Source: Nitrososphaerota archaeon (GTDB lineage Archaea > Thermoproteota > Nitrososphaeria > Nitrososphaerales > UBA183). From it: a DNA stretch of 64,000 bases. The notes under the pieces are model-generated. The model made no database searches. It saw nothing but the letters and a program-made list of their open reading frames with translations, and was not told the DNA's origin. Positions 15,744-25,068 of the stretch are shown here, in pieces. Position 1 is the stretch's first letter. The number at the start of each line of letters is the position of its first letter. The stretch covers positions 29,803-93,802 of the forward strand of contig JAFLZE010000004.1 in assembly GCA_029785685.1 (NCBI GenBank). The letters run 5' to 3'. The translations under genes were made by a program, and so were the position numbers.

Positions 15744-17571
15744 GTGACTCGATTACGTCCGGGGAGAGGTCACCTTTGACGAGGTCCCTCCTGAGCCAAG
15801 AGGGCATCGATTCCACAGTAGTTGGCGTGCCGAACCTCTCATCCAAGAAGAACACCATCCCTCGTTTCCCCGGGTTTCTGATGTGTCTCCCTGCCGCTTG
15901 GAACGCTTTCCTAAGAGCAGGGAGGCGGGAAAGCATTAGGTGTGAGTTTTGTTCCCCCGCCCTCTTCAGGTATTCATACTCGGCATACATCATGGGAGAC
16001 GGGGGCGGGAGGGCCATGCCAACGACCACTATCGACCCCATGGCGCCTCCTTCGAAATCCTCTCCTTCAGAGAAACGTCCACCCTGGACCGCGAAGAGGA
16101 CTGAGTCATCTGCCGATCTGAACGAGTCGAAGACCTCCGTGGCCTGGGCGTTCGAGAGTCCGGGGGCCTCAATCACCATGTTCCTGCCGCCGATGTCGTT
16201 GGACACTCTTTCGTAAATCGGACCGAGGACAGAATAGGAGGGGGCGAAGACCCCCACACCAGATCTAGTAGACCTTACAACCGCGGCGACCCTTTCAGAT
16301 ATCCGTTCGTACATTTGAGGGGTCCGCTGCTTGTAACGCGTTGAAGTTCCGGTGTCGATGGCAGTCTTGACCGTGACTGCTGGTCTGGCCGCGACTTGGT
16401 ACATCGCAACAGACTCTGGTCGGAGGCCCACAGACCTGGCAAAGACGTTGGATGGGCTGACTGTGGCTGAGAGGAGGACAGTGCTCCTGAACCTCTTGAA
16501 GTACTCGTAGGAGCTCCTCACAGGGTCTGGATCCACGAGCCCGAACGAACTCTCCCACTTCACCAGAATGGTGGGATCAGAGGAAGAGAGCCTGGCGATG
16601 AACTCGCCAATGTGAAGTATCAGAGATGGCAACCGTCTCTCGTATACAACGGACCCCCAGGCGACCCCCGAGCTCGCGTTGAGCTCGAATGCAAGGTTCT
16701 GAAGCCATGTAATCCCATGGGCGCTGCGGAACCGGTCCAGGACGGAGTCCCTGTCAAGCAACCAACCCTTGCACTCCTCGGATAACCGCTCCAATGTGGA
16801 CAGCAGGGATTCGAGAGCCGCAGCGGCTTCTTCCATGAGCATTGCTTCTGCCTCTTTTATTGCTCCTCTGACCTGTTCGAGAGTGACGACAACAGAGCTC
16901 ATCCCCCGGTAAAACTCTCTGAGATTGTGCGCCTCGTCCACCACCAAGACTGTCTGCGTTCTCTCGATCGAGTTCCGGTCGAAGAGGACGGGTGTGGCTC
17001 TCGCGTCGAGGGCATAGTGGTATGGCACCACGGCCATTGTGGCCTGGGCAACGGCCAGCCTCGCCACCTCGTAGGGACAGACGTGTGTAGCTTCGGAGCG
17101 GGTCATCAGTTCCGGATGGCTTGGAGAACGAGCCAGGGACTCCTTCACAAGGTCGTCGAAGCCTCTTGCCAGTGGGACGTTGAGAAAGTACGAGCAGAGA
17201 TTGTTGCTGATGTTGAAGGTACAGTACCAGCCGAATGACTCTCTCGGTACCCGTCTGCCTTTCCTGAGGAGGCAATAATCAAACTTCGAGAACAGGGAAG
17301 CCGCTTTGAAGTGGTGTTTGGGTTGCAGTCTTGAAATCTCTTCGACTACTCTGTTGATCTGCCTCTTGGTCCTGCAGGCGTATATCACCTTGCATCCTGT
17401 TTCTTCTGCCATTGACAGGGCGCCTGCGAGGACCGCCGCTGTCTTGCCGAAGCCGCTCATGGCTTCAGCGACCAAGATTTCTCCGCCGAGGCACGCATCG
17501 TAGACTCGAAGGGCGAGCTCCTTCTGTCCCGGCCGGAACGTAGTATAGACGAATCTGTCTTCTATGCTCAC
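15712..17571 (-). CDS. XPD-like superfamily 2 DNA helicase with 4Fe-4S domain
   Basis: A 619-aa XPD/Rad3-family helicase. Walker A SGFGKTAA is at about 39-46, four cysteines (C100, C117, C126, C165) are spaced as in the XPD iron-sulfur domain, DEAH is at 212-215, and motif VI appears as QAAGRHIRNPGKRG near the C-terminus, followed by FFLDERF as in canonical XPD. It lies last in a minus-strand gene string (secG, DUF2070 protein, tmk, HD hydrolase), 38 bp after the HD gene. It is expected to unwind DNA 5' to 3' for repair. This copy has the classical four-cysteine set, unlike the copy at 8191-9954. Confidence 0.92.
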   Translation of the reverse strand: MSIEDRFVYTTFRPGQKELALRVYDACLGGEILVAEAMSGFGKTAAVLAGALSMAEETGCKVIYACRTKRQINRVVEEISRLQPKHHFKAASLFSKFDYCLLRKGRRVPRESFGWYCTFNISNNLCSYFLNVPLARGFDDLVKESLARSPSHPELMTRSEATHVCPYEVARLAVAQATMAVVPYHYALDARATPVLFDRNSIERTQTVLVVDEAHNLREFYRGMSSVVVTLEQVRGAIKEAEAMLMEEAAAALESLLSTLERLSEECKGWLLDRDSVLDRFRSAHGITWLQNLAFELNASSGVAWGSVVYERRLPSLILHIGEFIARLSSSDPTILVKWESSFGLVDPDPVRSSYEYFKRFRSTVLLSATVSPSNVFARSVGLRPESVAMYQVAARPAVTVKTAIDTGTSTRYKQRTPQMYERISERVAAVVRSTRSGVGVFAPSYSVLGPIYERVSNDIGGRNMVIEAPGLSNAQATEVFDSFRSADDSVLFAVQGGRFSEGEDFEGGAMGSIVVVGMALPPPSPMMYAEYEYLKRAGEQNSHLMLSRLPALRKAFQAAGRHIRNPGKRGMVFFLDERFGTPTTVESMPSWLRRDLVKGDLSPDVIESLSRGFWSGSS

Positions 17572-17609
17572 AGGGTGACAGGATGCCTCGATATTTAGCG
17601 CCCCAGGGC

Positions 17610-18902
17610 CTAAGTCATCCTGGCCAGGAACCTCTTGTCGTTGAAAATCTTGTTCGCCACCTTCGCCACGCCTTTCCTGTTCTTGGAAGTTGTGTAGACC
17701 CGGAGGACATCCATGAATCCTGCTATTGATCCAACCAGTGGTAGTTTTGTCAGCGGGACCGACTTCAGAACCTGTTTGTTCTCCTCCATACTCAGGAGGC
17801 CTATCGTCCTGAACACCTCCTTGGAATAGGTGTTAGGAACTGATGGCGTGGTCGGGACGTCCAAATATAACGCCTCGGGGCTCACATGTGTGTCCTTAGC
17901 CATCAGCGAGACTGTCTCACTTCGGGCTGCTTGGTCGACAAAGATCTTCCCTATCTTCCCTTCCATCCGCTGCATCACCCGTTCGAAGGCGCACTTCACC
18001 AGGCGCCTGTCCCTGAAGCCCAAGGCGAGGCGCCTTGCCTCTCGAAGTTCCTGGTTCGAAGGCTCCAAGGTGACCAGTCTGTGCAGAACCACTTCGTCTG
18101 TCAGCTCCAGATAATTCTCCATGTCAGAAAGATTTGTCAGGCCCAGCACGCTGTCAGCGAGTTGCATCGAACGCACAAGCATCAGCTCCGCTGCCCTTAC
18201 TGTCTTATGGAAGTAGACAGCTTTGAACATCTCATAACGGGCGAGCAGTAGGGCCTCGAATGCGTAGAGCGCGGTGTCGTCTATGACTAAGTGTCCCTCG
18301 ACCACGCGCATCGAATCGATTACGCGTTGGATGTCTACCTTGCCGTACTCGACTCCAGTAAAGTATGAGTCACGTGGTAGGTAGTCCATCATGTCAGCGC
18401 TCAGGCCGCCGGCTACAATCTCGTTCATGAATGGCTCTTTGGACCTCGCTCTCCCTACGGCGAGGTCCGACATCTTCTTCGAGGAGTACCCGTTCCTTTC
18501 CAAGATATCGCTCACTGTTGTCTCCAAGATCACGCGTCTTGAGATTTCTTCATGAGAGCGCTGCGCCTTCCCATCGAGCACCTCTTCGTACATGTGCGAA
18601 AACGGGCCGTGCCCGACATCGTGCAAGAGAGCCGCAACCCTGACCTCCTGCGTCATGTCCTTGCTCACATCGTAGGAGCGCGTCAGGGACTCGGCAACCT
18701 GCCCCGCCACGTGCATGGTTCCTACTACGTGTTCGAACCTGGTATGGGTGGCGCCAGGATAAACCATGTATGAACCAGCGAGTTGGTGAACCCTTCGGAG
18801 CCTCTGGAGGAAAGGGGAATCGATGAGCTCCCGTTCTACCTCTGTCATTCTGATGTAGCCATGGACCGGGTCTCTTATCTTGGCCACAGCGTCAGTAGTC
18901 AA
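17610..18902 (-). CDS. HD-superfamily dNTPase-like (SAMHD1-related) phosphohydrolase
   Basis: A 430-aa HD-domain hydrolase. The metal-binding set is visible as HTRFEH (H53), LLHDVGHGPFSH (H94-D95, H98, H103) and a later conserved DMMDYLPRDSYFTGVEYG, matching the SAMHD1/YdhJ type rather than simple HD proteins. DPVHGYI at the N-terminus is another family signature. Likely activity is hydrolysis of dNTPs or related nucleotides, which fits its position next to thymidylate kinase (28 bp downstream of it). The TTG start at 18902 is the first in-frame option before DPVHG. Confidence 0.9.
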   Translation of the reverse strand: MTTDAVAKIRDPVHGYIRMTEVERELIDSPFLQRLRRVHQLAGSYMVYPGATHTRFEHVVGTMHVAGQVAESLTRSYDVSKDMTQEVRVAALLHDVGHGPFSHMYEEVLDGKAQRSHEEISRRVILETTVSDILERNGYSSKKMSDLAVGRARSKEPFMNEIVAGGLSADMMDYLPRDSYFTGVEYGKVDIQRVIDSMRVVEGHLVIDDTALYAFEALLLARYEMFKAVYFHKTVRAAELMLVRSMQLADSVLGLTNLSDMENYLELTDEVVLHRLVTLEPSNQELREARRLALGFRDRRLVKCAFERVMQRMEGKIGKIFVDQAARSETVSLMAKDTHVSPEALYLDVPTTPSVPNTYSKEVFRTIGLLSMEENKQVLKSVPLTKLPLVGSIAGFMDVLRVYTTSKNRKGVAKVANKIFNDKRFLARMT

Positions 18903-18929
18903 CCCTATACTAGACGCGCCTCTGCCAAC

Positions 18930-19544
18930 TTAAACGGTTCGGCCTCTGATATCCATCGCCTTGGACACCGCTGAACGGATTGAACCTCTGACCTCTTCTA
19001 TCCCCATGCTTGCGTCCACGACAGTCCAGCCGAATCTCTTAGCCAGCTCTAGATAGGCTCGCCGGGCCATTTCCTGAAGGTGCGCGTCACCTTCATAGGA
19101 GTCTTTCATGCCACTGCGCCTGGGCATTGTCTTGGCGAGCGGAGCGTCTAAGACTAGTGTGACGTCGGGCTCAGGGAGTCCGGCGTCAAGAACCCTCAGC
19201 CACTCCAGGGCCAGGCCGCTCGACATGCCGTAGGCCAAATTGGACCCTGTGTATCTGTCGACTATCGTCACGTTGGCCTTTGAGAGCGTCGCCTCTAACT
19301 CTGCCTTCTTCTCCCACCTGTTGGCGGCGTACAGCATGGCCCGCACCTGAGGCGGATATGATATCTTCCCATCGAGGAAGTCTCGTATCTGCTTCCCGAT
19401 GGCGGTCTCGTATGCTGGGAATGAGAGGGTACGGACTGAAAGTCCCCTATTCTCTAGCCATGCTTTCAGTAGAGAGGCCTGGGTTCTCTTCCCCACTGCG
19501 TCAACGCCTTCGATGGCGATGAAGACTGCACCCGGACGGCTCAC
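18930..19544 (-). CDS. tmk: Thymidylate kinase
   Basis: A 204-aa dTMP kinase making dTDP in the dTTP pathway. It has the P-loop EGVDAVGKRTQ (12-22), the TLSFPAYET lid-proximal segment, ANRWEKKAE, and the DRYTGSNLAYG motif that binds dTMP. The P-loop carries AVGKRT in place of the more common GAGKST, with the catalytic Lys kept. It starts at GTG 19544 and lies between the DUF2070 gene (35 bp upstream) and the HD dNTPase gene (27 bp downstream), which links dTTP synthesis and dNTP removal in one operon. Confidence 0.95.
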   Translation of the reverse strand: MSRPGAVFIAIEGVDAVGKRTQASLLKAWLENRGLSVRTLSFPAYETAIGKQIRDFLDGKISYPPQVRAMLYAANRWEKKAELEATLSKANVTIVDRYTGSNLAYGMSSGLALEWLRVLDAGLPEPDVTLVLDAPLAKTMPRRSGMKDSYEGDAHLQEMARRAYLELAKRFGWTVVDASMGIEEVRGSIRSAVSKAMDIRGRTV

Positions 19545-19579
19545 GGTCTCCGGTGTTATCGCGCGTCTAAATCCATTTC

Positions 19580-21364
19580 CTAAAGGACGAGAGATGTTAT
19601 CAGCAGCAGCCCAGAAACGACCAGGGCCAGCTGGAGGTACCTCTTTGCGAACGCTGAGCTAGTCTGAGTAATGGCTGCGAACTCCTCTAGGGCCTTCACA
19701 CCGAACACTCTGAACTTTCGCCCTTCTGTCGCTGAGCCGTACTCCGACGGGGCCAGCCTTGAGTCTGCCAGTTTCGCTAGTTTGACGGCGAGCTCGGCTA
19801 TGGCGTCAATGGGGGTCGCTTCCCCCAGCGCCTCGTAGCCTCGCTGCACCGTCAGCCCTCGAGCTGCAAGGTTGTGGCTGTCCGAGGTGCAGAATTCGAC
19901 AAGGTCGTAGCCCGCTGTGTTGAGGGCACTCTGTACTTCGCCGCGTAGGCCTGATGCAGAGTTGTTCGCGTCAGCGAGCACAAGGACAGACTTCGTGGAT
20001 CCGGACCGGACCATCAGTAGACCGATGCCGTTCTCCGTCAGGTCGCCCTTGCCTACGAACCCGACTTCGGCAGAGTGAGCGTAGGCTATGTCGAAATCCT
20101 TGGCGTCCTCGTTTCCCGTAGCCTTGAGGAGCTGACTCCAGCCCGGGTCGCTGACTTCTGGGGACTCCAGGCCGTAGGCTATCGAATTGTGGGCATCCAC
20201 CACCGACACGTCAAGCCCGACCTCAGATGCGAGCCCGGTCATGACCTCCTCTAACTCCGTGTCGAGGTCGTCTGACCCGTAGGGGGCAAAAGACACGGTG
20301 AGGAGTGCGTCCTTGGAGAAAGCCGTTGCGCTGACAGTGGCTTTGCCCACGCACGCGTGTAAAGGTCCCCGAATGAGGGCGTCTCTCCCAGGCTTGATGG
20401 TCCTCGCGAGTTCCTTTACGCCCTTGGCGTACTCCAGGGTGTCAGCCCTGGTAGCGAGGTTCCGTTCATGCCCCCCGGGCCTGTGGAGTGTCATGACCCG
20501 CCCTAGATCCCTGAACTCTCTTGAGATCACTCCGGGGAGATCATAGCTCCCAATTGGGTAGAAAGGACCGGGATGGACCCCAGGGAGCACCACGTATATG
20601 TCGCCTGTGCCTGTCCTGAAGCGGAGGACTTTTGTGATGACTTCAATCTCCTCGGAATGGCCGGCAATCATCGTTTCGAGGTCGTCGGGATGACTCGCTG
20701 TCCAGGCCTTCATGAACGCCCTGAACAGGCTTAGCGCGTCGTAACCACGGCTTGTCTTCTTCCGTCGTAGGAGTGCGGGGAAGGCGATAATGACAACGAG
20801 CGAAAGAGCTCCTGAGACCAGTGCGAAGCCGTCCAGATGGGCCTCGAGCTTCGTGGACATGACAATCAGCAAGGTGATTGCGGGTTGTACTGCAGCCAGC
20901 CCAAGCGACAGGGCCGCGTTCTTCGTGAACGCGCCATTGATTATCAGATATTCCATGCCGGCGCAGACGAAGGCGCCGTACAGGTAGGCATTGGTAAGAG
21001 AACGTGGGGACTGTGCCGCCCAGGCATAGGCTCCCCCAATCGCGACCAGGAGGAGCCATAGAAGGCTACCAACGAGCAGGAGCGCGAGGACCCTCCTGAA
21101 ATTGGCGATTGTGTCCTTCTCAGTGAGGTTAAGGGCGCCCGAAATCACATACCCAGACAGGACGAACACCAATATTGCTAAGACCGACGCCACTGCTTCC
21201 GTCTTCCACCCCGGCACCAGTGCGAGGACCAGCGTCGTGACCCCTCCGTACAGCATGAGCCTGGGAGATGATGGGAGGATGAACAGGTGCCTGTATCTGC
21301 TCGCTAGGGCCTCTGTGGAGGACTGATCCCTCTGCCTCGGCTCAGGCGAAGATGTTGATGACAA
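19580..21364 (-). CDS. DUF2070 family membrane protein
   Basis: A 594-aa archaeal membrane protein. About seven hydrophobic segments occupy residues 35-200 (for example LMLYGGVTTLVLALVP, VASVLAILVFVLSGYVI, VLALLLVGSLLWLLLVAIGG), followed by a large soluble domain with the signature LPGVHPGPFYPIGSYDLP near residue 270, VVDAHNS, and DSHNLAARGL, and a last hydrophobic helix at the C-terminus. The HPGPF and DAHN/DSHN motifs suggest a metal-dependent enzyme, but the function is unknown. It starts at TTG 21364, overlapping secG by 23 bp, so the two are translationally linked; tmk follows. Confidence 0.92.
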   Translation of the reverse strand: MSSTSSPEPRQRDQSSTEALASRYRHLFILPSSPRLMLYGGVTTLVLALVPGWKTEAVASVLAILVFVLSGYVISGALNLTEKDTIANFRRVLALLLVGSLLWLLLVAIGGAYAWAAQSPRSLTNAYLYGAFVCAGMEYLIINGAFTKNAALSLGLAAVQPAITLLIVMSTKLEAHLDGFALVSGALSLVVIIAFPALLRRKKTSRGYDALSLFRAFMKAWTASHPDDLETMIAGHSEEIEVITKVLRFRTGTGDIYVVLPGVHPGPFYPIGSYDLPGVISREFRDLGRVMTLHRPGGHERNLATRADTLEYAKGVKELARTIKPGRDALIRGPLHACVGKATVSATAFSKDALLTVSFAPYGSDDLDTELEEVMTGLASEVGLDVSVVDAHNSIAYGLESPEVSDPGWSQLLKATGNEDAKDFDIAYAHSAEVGFVGKGDLTENGIGLLMVRSGSTKSVLVLADANNSASGLRGEVQSALNTAGYDLVEFCTSDSHNLAARGLTVQRGYEALGEATPIDAIAELAVKLAKLADSRLAPSEYGSATEGRKFRVFGVKALEEFAAITQTSSAFAKRYLQLALVVSGLLLITSLVL

Positions 21365-21500
21365 TCGACACAGCTATCAAGGCAATCGATCCGATGATGA
21401 CGATCTCGGGCCTAATCTTCACGCCTTGAGTCTCCTCGTTGAAGAAGGTGAGTAGGCCTGCGCTTGACGCGGGCATCGGTGCGTTGTCCTTCTTGCTCAT
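21342..21500 (-). CDS. secG: Preprotein translocase subunit SecG/Sec61-beta
   Basis: A 52-aa tail-anchored protein too short for most gene callers. It starts MSKKDNAPMPASSAGLLTFF, continues with NEETQGVKIRPEIVIIGSI and ends in a single hydrophobic helix (SIALIAVSIVINIFA). This is the archaeal Sec61-beta layout: cytosolic flexible N-terminus, a conserved GLLTFFNEET-type segment, and a C-terminal membrane anchor. It is the small third subunit of the SecYEG protein-conducting channel. It overlaps the start of the DUF2070 gene by 23 bp, consistent with an operon. Confidence 0.93.
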   Translation of the reverse strand: MSKKDNAPMPASSAGLLTFFNEETQGVKIRPEIVIIGSIALIAVSIVINIFA

Positions 21501-21547
21501 CGAGAGTTGCGGCCAGCCATACAGTTCTTAAGCGTAACGCCCAAGTT

Positions 21548-22957
21548 TCATACGAACCCGTTCTCCGTAAGCCTTGTGACAACCCGGCTCCAGAAACCTG
21601 CGCTCGTGGTGAGGGCTGCTGCCGCTGCAATGAGTACTATCCCTCCGATGAGTGCAATGAATGGGAAGAGAACGGCGACGGAGACCAGGACCAACACGGC
21701 CACCATTGGAATGGCGGTAGACATTTGCCTCAGGCTGAATTGAGCGGGCATTGTGAGGTCGTCTCCCTTGACCTGAATGGGTGCGATGTAGGCGGCCCAG
21801 AGTATCTCAAGGACGAAGGAGCCCGGGATAACTGACGCCGTGACCGCCAGGGCCCCCAAAGTCTCGCCATAACCGGACGCATAAAGAACGGCGTCGACGA
21901 TGATGAATGGAGCGAGCATCAGGAACAGCGACGCAACTCTCGAAATGACCAGGTGCCTGAAATATGTGGCAGGAGGAAGAGAAGTGAGCGACAGCCAGAC
22001 CCTCTCGTTCGTTATCGCTGACTGAGAAAGGAAGAACGCGAAGAAGGACAGGACCACCGGCACCAAGACCGAAGTAGGAAGAGAGTCGGAGCCAGTCGTG
22101 AACGGTTGCGGAGGGCCGAGTCGGATTACGAACGCGTAGTACGCGATAGCGAGGATCGATGCCGCGGCGATGACCCATTTGGTCTTCACCCGCCTTGAGA
22201 CATATCGGGACGCGCCCGCCATGTTCATCCTCCCTGCCAACGAGATCGAAGAGAGGTTCATTGAGTAGATCGCCCCGATGGGGGTCTTCCCTGCGTAGCT
22301 GATTGGGGACTTGACCTCCGTCGACGTCGATCTTACAAGGCTCTTCATCATGTCGAGCTCGATTCGCGAGAGCCCCCTGAAGGCTGCCGCGGTGGTTACG
22401 GCGGCTAGGGCCACCAAGGTTGCGGTACCGTCATAGAGGTTCCCGTAGAACGCCGAGCCTGGGGAGAACGGGAAGCCTACAAAGGCCAGCAGCGTCCACA
22501 GGGCCAGCCCGGCGGAGAGCGGGATCCGGACCTTGGTGGCGATCGCAGGGGCGACCACGCCGAGCGAGGTGAAGGTCAGGGCCAGGGCGACCAGATCGAC
22601 CAAGAAGAGTGGTGAGTCGAGCGACTGGTACAGATAGCCGAACATGAGCAGGATGGTTATCCCGAAGGCCATGAACTGCGAAAGGAAGATTGACACTGAG
22701 AGGTCCCTGGTGCTGAGCGGGAGCGTGAACAGGTAGTCTCTGTCTGACTTCAGGATCATCACACCACCCGCTGCCAGCGACATGGCAAGGAAGAGGGCGA
22801 CAATCGCTGTCCCATAGTATCCGAGTATCAAGCCCTCGGACCGAGGAGAGATGGTCTGCGAGATCCCGATGTAGTAGACGAGCAGGATTGCCAAGAAGAT
22901 CAGGAAGGGCCTGGAGAAGCGGGTCCTTACGACGAACTTCAGCAGGCTAAGAAGCAC
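21548..22957 (-). CDS. ABC transporter permease (ABC-2-like)
   Basis: A 469-aa integral membrane protein with about twelve hydrophobic segments, such as [44 protein letters not shown] and [21 protein letters not shown]. It has no periplasmic binding domain and is cotranscribed with the ATPase gene (11 bp overlap), so it is the membrane partner of an exporter or of a membrane-modifying ABC system. The substrate cannot be inferred; adjacent Sec and DUF2070 genes are on the same strand but separated by 47 bp. Confidence 0.85.
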   Translation of the reverse strand: MLLSLLKFVVRTRFSRPFLIFLAILLVYYIGISQTISPRSEGLILGYYGTAIVALFLAMSLAAGGVMILKSDRDYLFTLPLSTRDLSVSIFLSQFMAFGITILLMFGYLYQSLDSPLFLVDLVALALTFTSLGVVAPAIATKVRIPLSAGLALWTLLAFVGFPFSPGSAFYGNLYDGTATLVALAAVTTAAAFRGLSRIELDMMKSLVRSTSTEVKSPISYAGKTPIGAIYSMNLSSISLAGRMNMAGASRYVSRRVKTKWVIAAASILAIAYYAFVIRLGPPQPFTTGSDSLPTSVLVPVVLSFFAFFLSQSAITNERVWLSLTSLPPATYFRHLVISRVASLFLMLAPFIIVDAVLYASGYGETLGALAVTASVIPGSFVLEILWAAYIAPIQVKGDDLTMPAQFSLRQMSTAIPMVAVLVLVSVAVLFPFIALIGGIVLIAAAAALTTSAGFWSRVVTRLTENGFV

Positions 22958-23678
22958 CGGTCATCATCCTCGCCACCACCTTCTCTATCGGTTCGTCCGG
23001 AGAACCCCTCTTCTTGAGCTCCTCGATGGTCCCTTCCCAGAGGAACATCCCGTTAGATATCATGACCACGCTGTCGGTGAGCCTGTTGGCTATGGACATG
23101 ATGTGTGTTGAGACAAGGTGGGTCCCCTCTAGCCCGTCCAGGAGGGTGATCACCTTCTCCTGGGTCGGTATGTCGAGGTAGTTCAGGGGCTCGTCTAAGA
23201 GCAGCACCTTCGGATAATGGATCAGGGCGAGGGCTATTGCGAGCTTCTGGGTGTTCCCCCTCGAAAGCCTCCCGACGTTCGCCCTTTCGTACTGCCTCAG
23301 GTCCAGCTCGTCCATGAGGAAGTCAGCCCGCCCCTTCACGTCTGGGACGCCCCGGAGCGCGCCGATGTATTCGAGGTTCTCTCTCACCGAGAGCATCCTG
23401 TATGGAAGGGCGTCTTCGGGGAGGTAACCCACCACAGACTTGGAGGCCCTGCTGTCGGGAGAGGAGCCGAGGATTTTGACGTGTCCAGTGTCGGGGCGGA
23501 GAGAGCCTACGAGGAGCTTGAGGGTCGTGGATTTGCCAGCCCCGTTTGGGCCCAACAGGGCGCACCTCCCGCCCACCGGGATTTCAAAGCTCAGGTCGTT
23601 GAGCGCCGGCACCCGGCCATATGACTTGCTCACGTGGGCGAGCTCGATGCACGCCACCGGGCTCCCGGTCGAGGACAT
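22947..23678 (-). CDS. ABC transporter ATP-binding protein
   Basis: A 243-aa nucleotide-binding subunit. Walker [10 protein letters not shown] is near residue 39, the Q-loop region lies in [12 protein letters not shown], the ABC signature is degenerate as [12 protein letters not shown] (LSxGN instead of LSGGQ), Walker B is VLLLDEP, and the H-loop His is in [12 protein letters not shown]. Multidrug/lipid-type exporters of the ABC-2 group have this single-ATPase layout. The GTG/ATG start at 23678 sits about 29 bp from a minus-strand TATA-like TTTATAGC near 23704-23711. It overlaps the permease gene by 11 bp. Confidence 0.92.
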   Translation of the reverse strand: MSSTGSPVACIELAHVSKSYGRVPALNDLSFEIPVGGRCALLGPNGAGKSTTLKLLVGSLRPDTGHVKILGSSPDSRASKSVVGYLPEDALPYRMLSVRENLEYIGALRGVPDVKGRADFLMDELDLRQYERANVGRLSRGNTQKLAIALALIHYPKVLLLDEPLNYLDIPTQEKVITLLDGLEGTHLVSTHIMSIANRLTDSVVMISNGMFLWEGTIEELKKRGSPDEPIEKVVARMMTGAS

Positions 23679-23748
23679 CGCTTGCTCACCCTTGCGGCAT
23701 CTCGCTATAAACCGGCGGGCCTTGCGTCGACCACCCTTTCGCCAAATG

Positions 23749-23757
23749 TATAATTAA
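23749..23757 (+). promoter_or_regulatory. TATA box of glyA
   Basis: TATAATTAA is centred 26 bp before the glyA ATG at 23779. It is one of the strongest TATA elements in the window and implies a leaderless mRNA. Confidence 0.65.
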
Positions 23758-23778
23758 CGTGGGAGGACGCCGGGCTAC

Positions 23779-25068
23779 ATGCCCTCCTACGAATCGGAAT
23801 TCGAGGCTGTAATCAGCGGGATCCGCTCACATGAGAAGTGGTTCTCAGAGAGCCTTCCGATGATAGCCAGCGAGAACCTCGCGTCCGAGCCGGTTCGGAG
23901 GGTCCTTTCGTCAGACCTTGGCCATAGGTACGCTGAGGGGTGGCCTGGTGAGAGGGTCTATGCTGGATGCAGATACATAGACCAGATAGAACTGCAGGCA
24001 ATCGCGCTGGGGAAGAAGCTGTTCAGGGCTGACCATTTCGACGTCAGACCTGTCTCGGGAGTCAATGCAAACCTAGCGGTCTACTCGGCCGTCAGTGGAC
24101 CAGGGGACATGATGATGGCACTCTCAATCCCCAATGGGGGGCACATCTCCCATGGGAAGAAGGATTTCGGAGGGACGGCGGGGCTAGTGCACTCCCTCGA
24201 TGTGTCATACTTCGCGTTCGACAAAGATTCGATGAACATCGATATCGATGAGACGAAGAAGAGGATTGATGCTCTACCTTCTCTCAAGCTGGCGATGTTC
24301 GGCTGCAGCCTGTTCCTCTTCCCCCACCCTGTCAAGGAGCTGACACAAGCCATACATGACAAAGGGGGGGTCGTGTGCTATGATGCGGCCCATGTCGCCG
24401 GGCTGATTGCAGGCGGACAGTTCCAGGATCCGCTCAGAGAGGGCGCCCAGATCATGACCATGAGCACCCACAAAGTGCTCTTCGGGCCGCAGGGAGGCGC
24501 GATTGCGTCTTCGGCTGAGTTCGCAGAGCCTCTCAAGAAGGCTGTCTTCCCTGGTACTGCGAGCAACCATCATCTCCATAACGTAGCTGCCAAGGCGATG
24601 GTCTTCGCCGAGTTCCTCCAATTCGGACGCAGTTATGCGAAGGATGTAGTAGTCAACGCTCAGACACTCGCTGGGAGACTCGCCGAGTTGGGCGAACGCG
24701 TCCTTGGAGAGAAGAACGGCTACACCATGTCCCACCAGGTCGTTCTTGACGTGACCAGATATGCCGATGGTGGGGTGGCTGAGAAGCTGCTGGAAGACCA
24801 GAACATCATCTGCAACAGGGAGCCTATACCAGGAGACCTTCAGGCAGGAAGGCACTACACGAATCCAGGCGGGATAAGGCTAGGCGTGTCAGAGCTGACA
24901 CGCCTAGGGATGGGCAAATCTGAGATGAACGAGGTGGCCGAGCTAGTGCACCTGGGTCTCGGCGGTGCGAAGAATCTTGAAGTTGTGGCCAAAATCAAAG
25001 AGCTCAGGAAAGGCTTCCAGAAGGTGAAGTATTCGTTCAGAGACACGCCCGCCTATTCATTCGATTAG
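23779..25068 (+). CDS. glyA: Serine hydroxymethyltransferase
   Basis: A 429-aa PLP enzyme interconverting serine and glycine with transfer of a one-carbon unit to a tetrahydropterin. Landmarks are SENLASEPVRRVLSSDLGHRYAEG at residues 31-54, the RYIDQIE motif, the cofactor-contacting HISHGKKDFGGTAG, DAAHVAGLI, and the Schiff-base lysine in MSTHKVLFGPQGG (K232). The archaeal form is recognised by GEKNGYTMSHQVVLDV and by the end of the protein. It has a strong leaderless promoter. Its 3' end overlaps the convergent polymerase D gene by 12 bp. Confidence 0.97.
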   Translation: MPSYESEFEAVISGIRSHEKWFSESLPMIASENLASEPVRRVLSSDLGHRYAEGWPGERVYAGCRYIDQIELQAIALGKKLFRADHFDVRPVSGVNANLAVYSAVSGPGDMMMALSIPNGGHISHGKKDFGGTAGLVHSLDVSYFAFDKDSMNIDIDETKKRIDALPSLKLAMFGCSLFLFPHPVKELTQAIHDKGGVVCYDAAHVAGLIAGGQFQDPLREGAQIMTMSTHKVLFGPQGGAIASSAEFAEPLKKAVFPGTASNHHLHNVAAKAMVFAEFLQFGRSYAKDVVVNAQTLAGRLAELGERVLGEKNGYTMSHQVVLDVTRYADGGVAEKLLEDQNIICNREPIPGDLQAGRHYTNPGGIRLGVSELTRLGMGKSEMNEVAELVHLGLGGAKNLEVVAKIKELRKGFQKVKYSFRDTPAYSFD

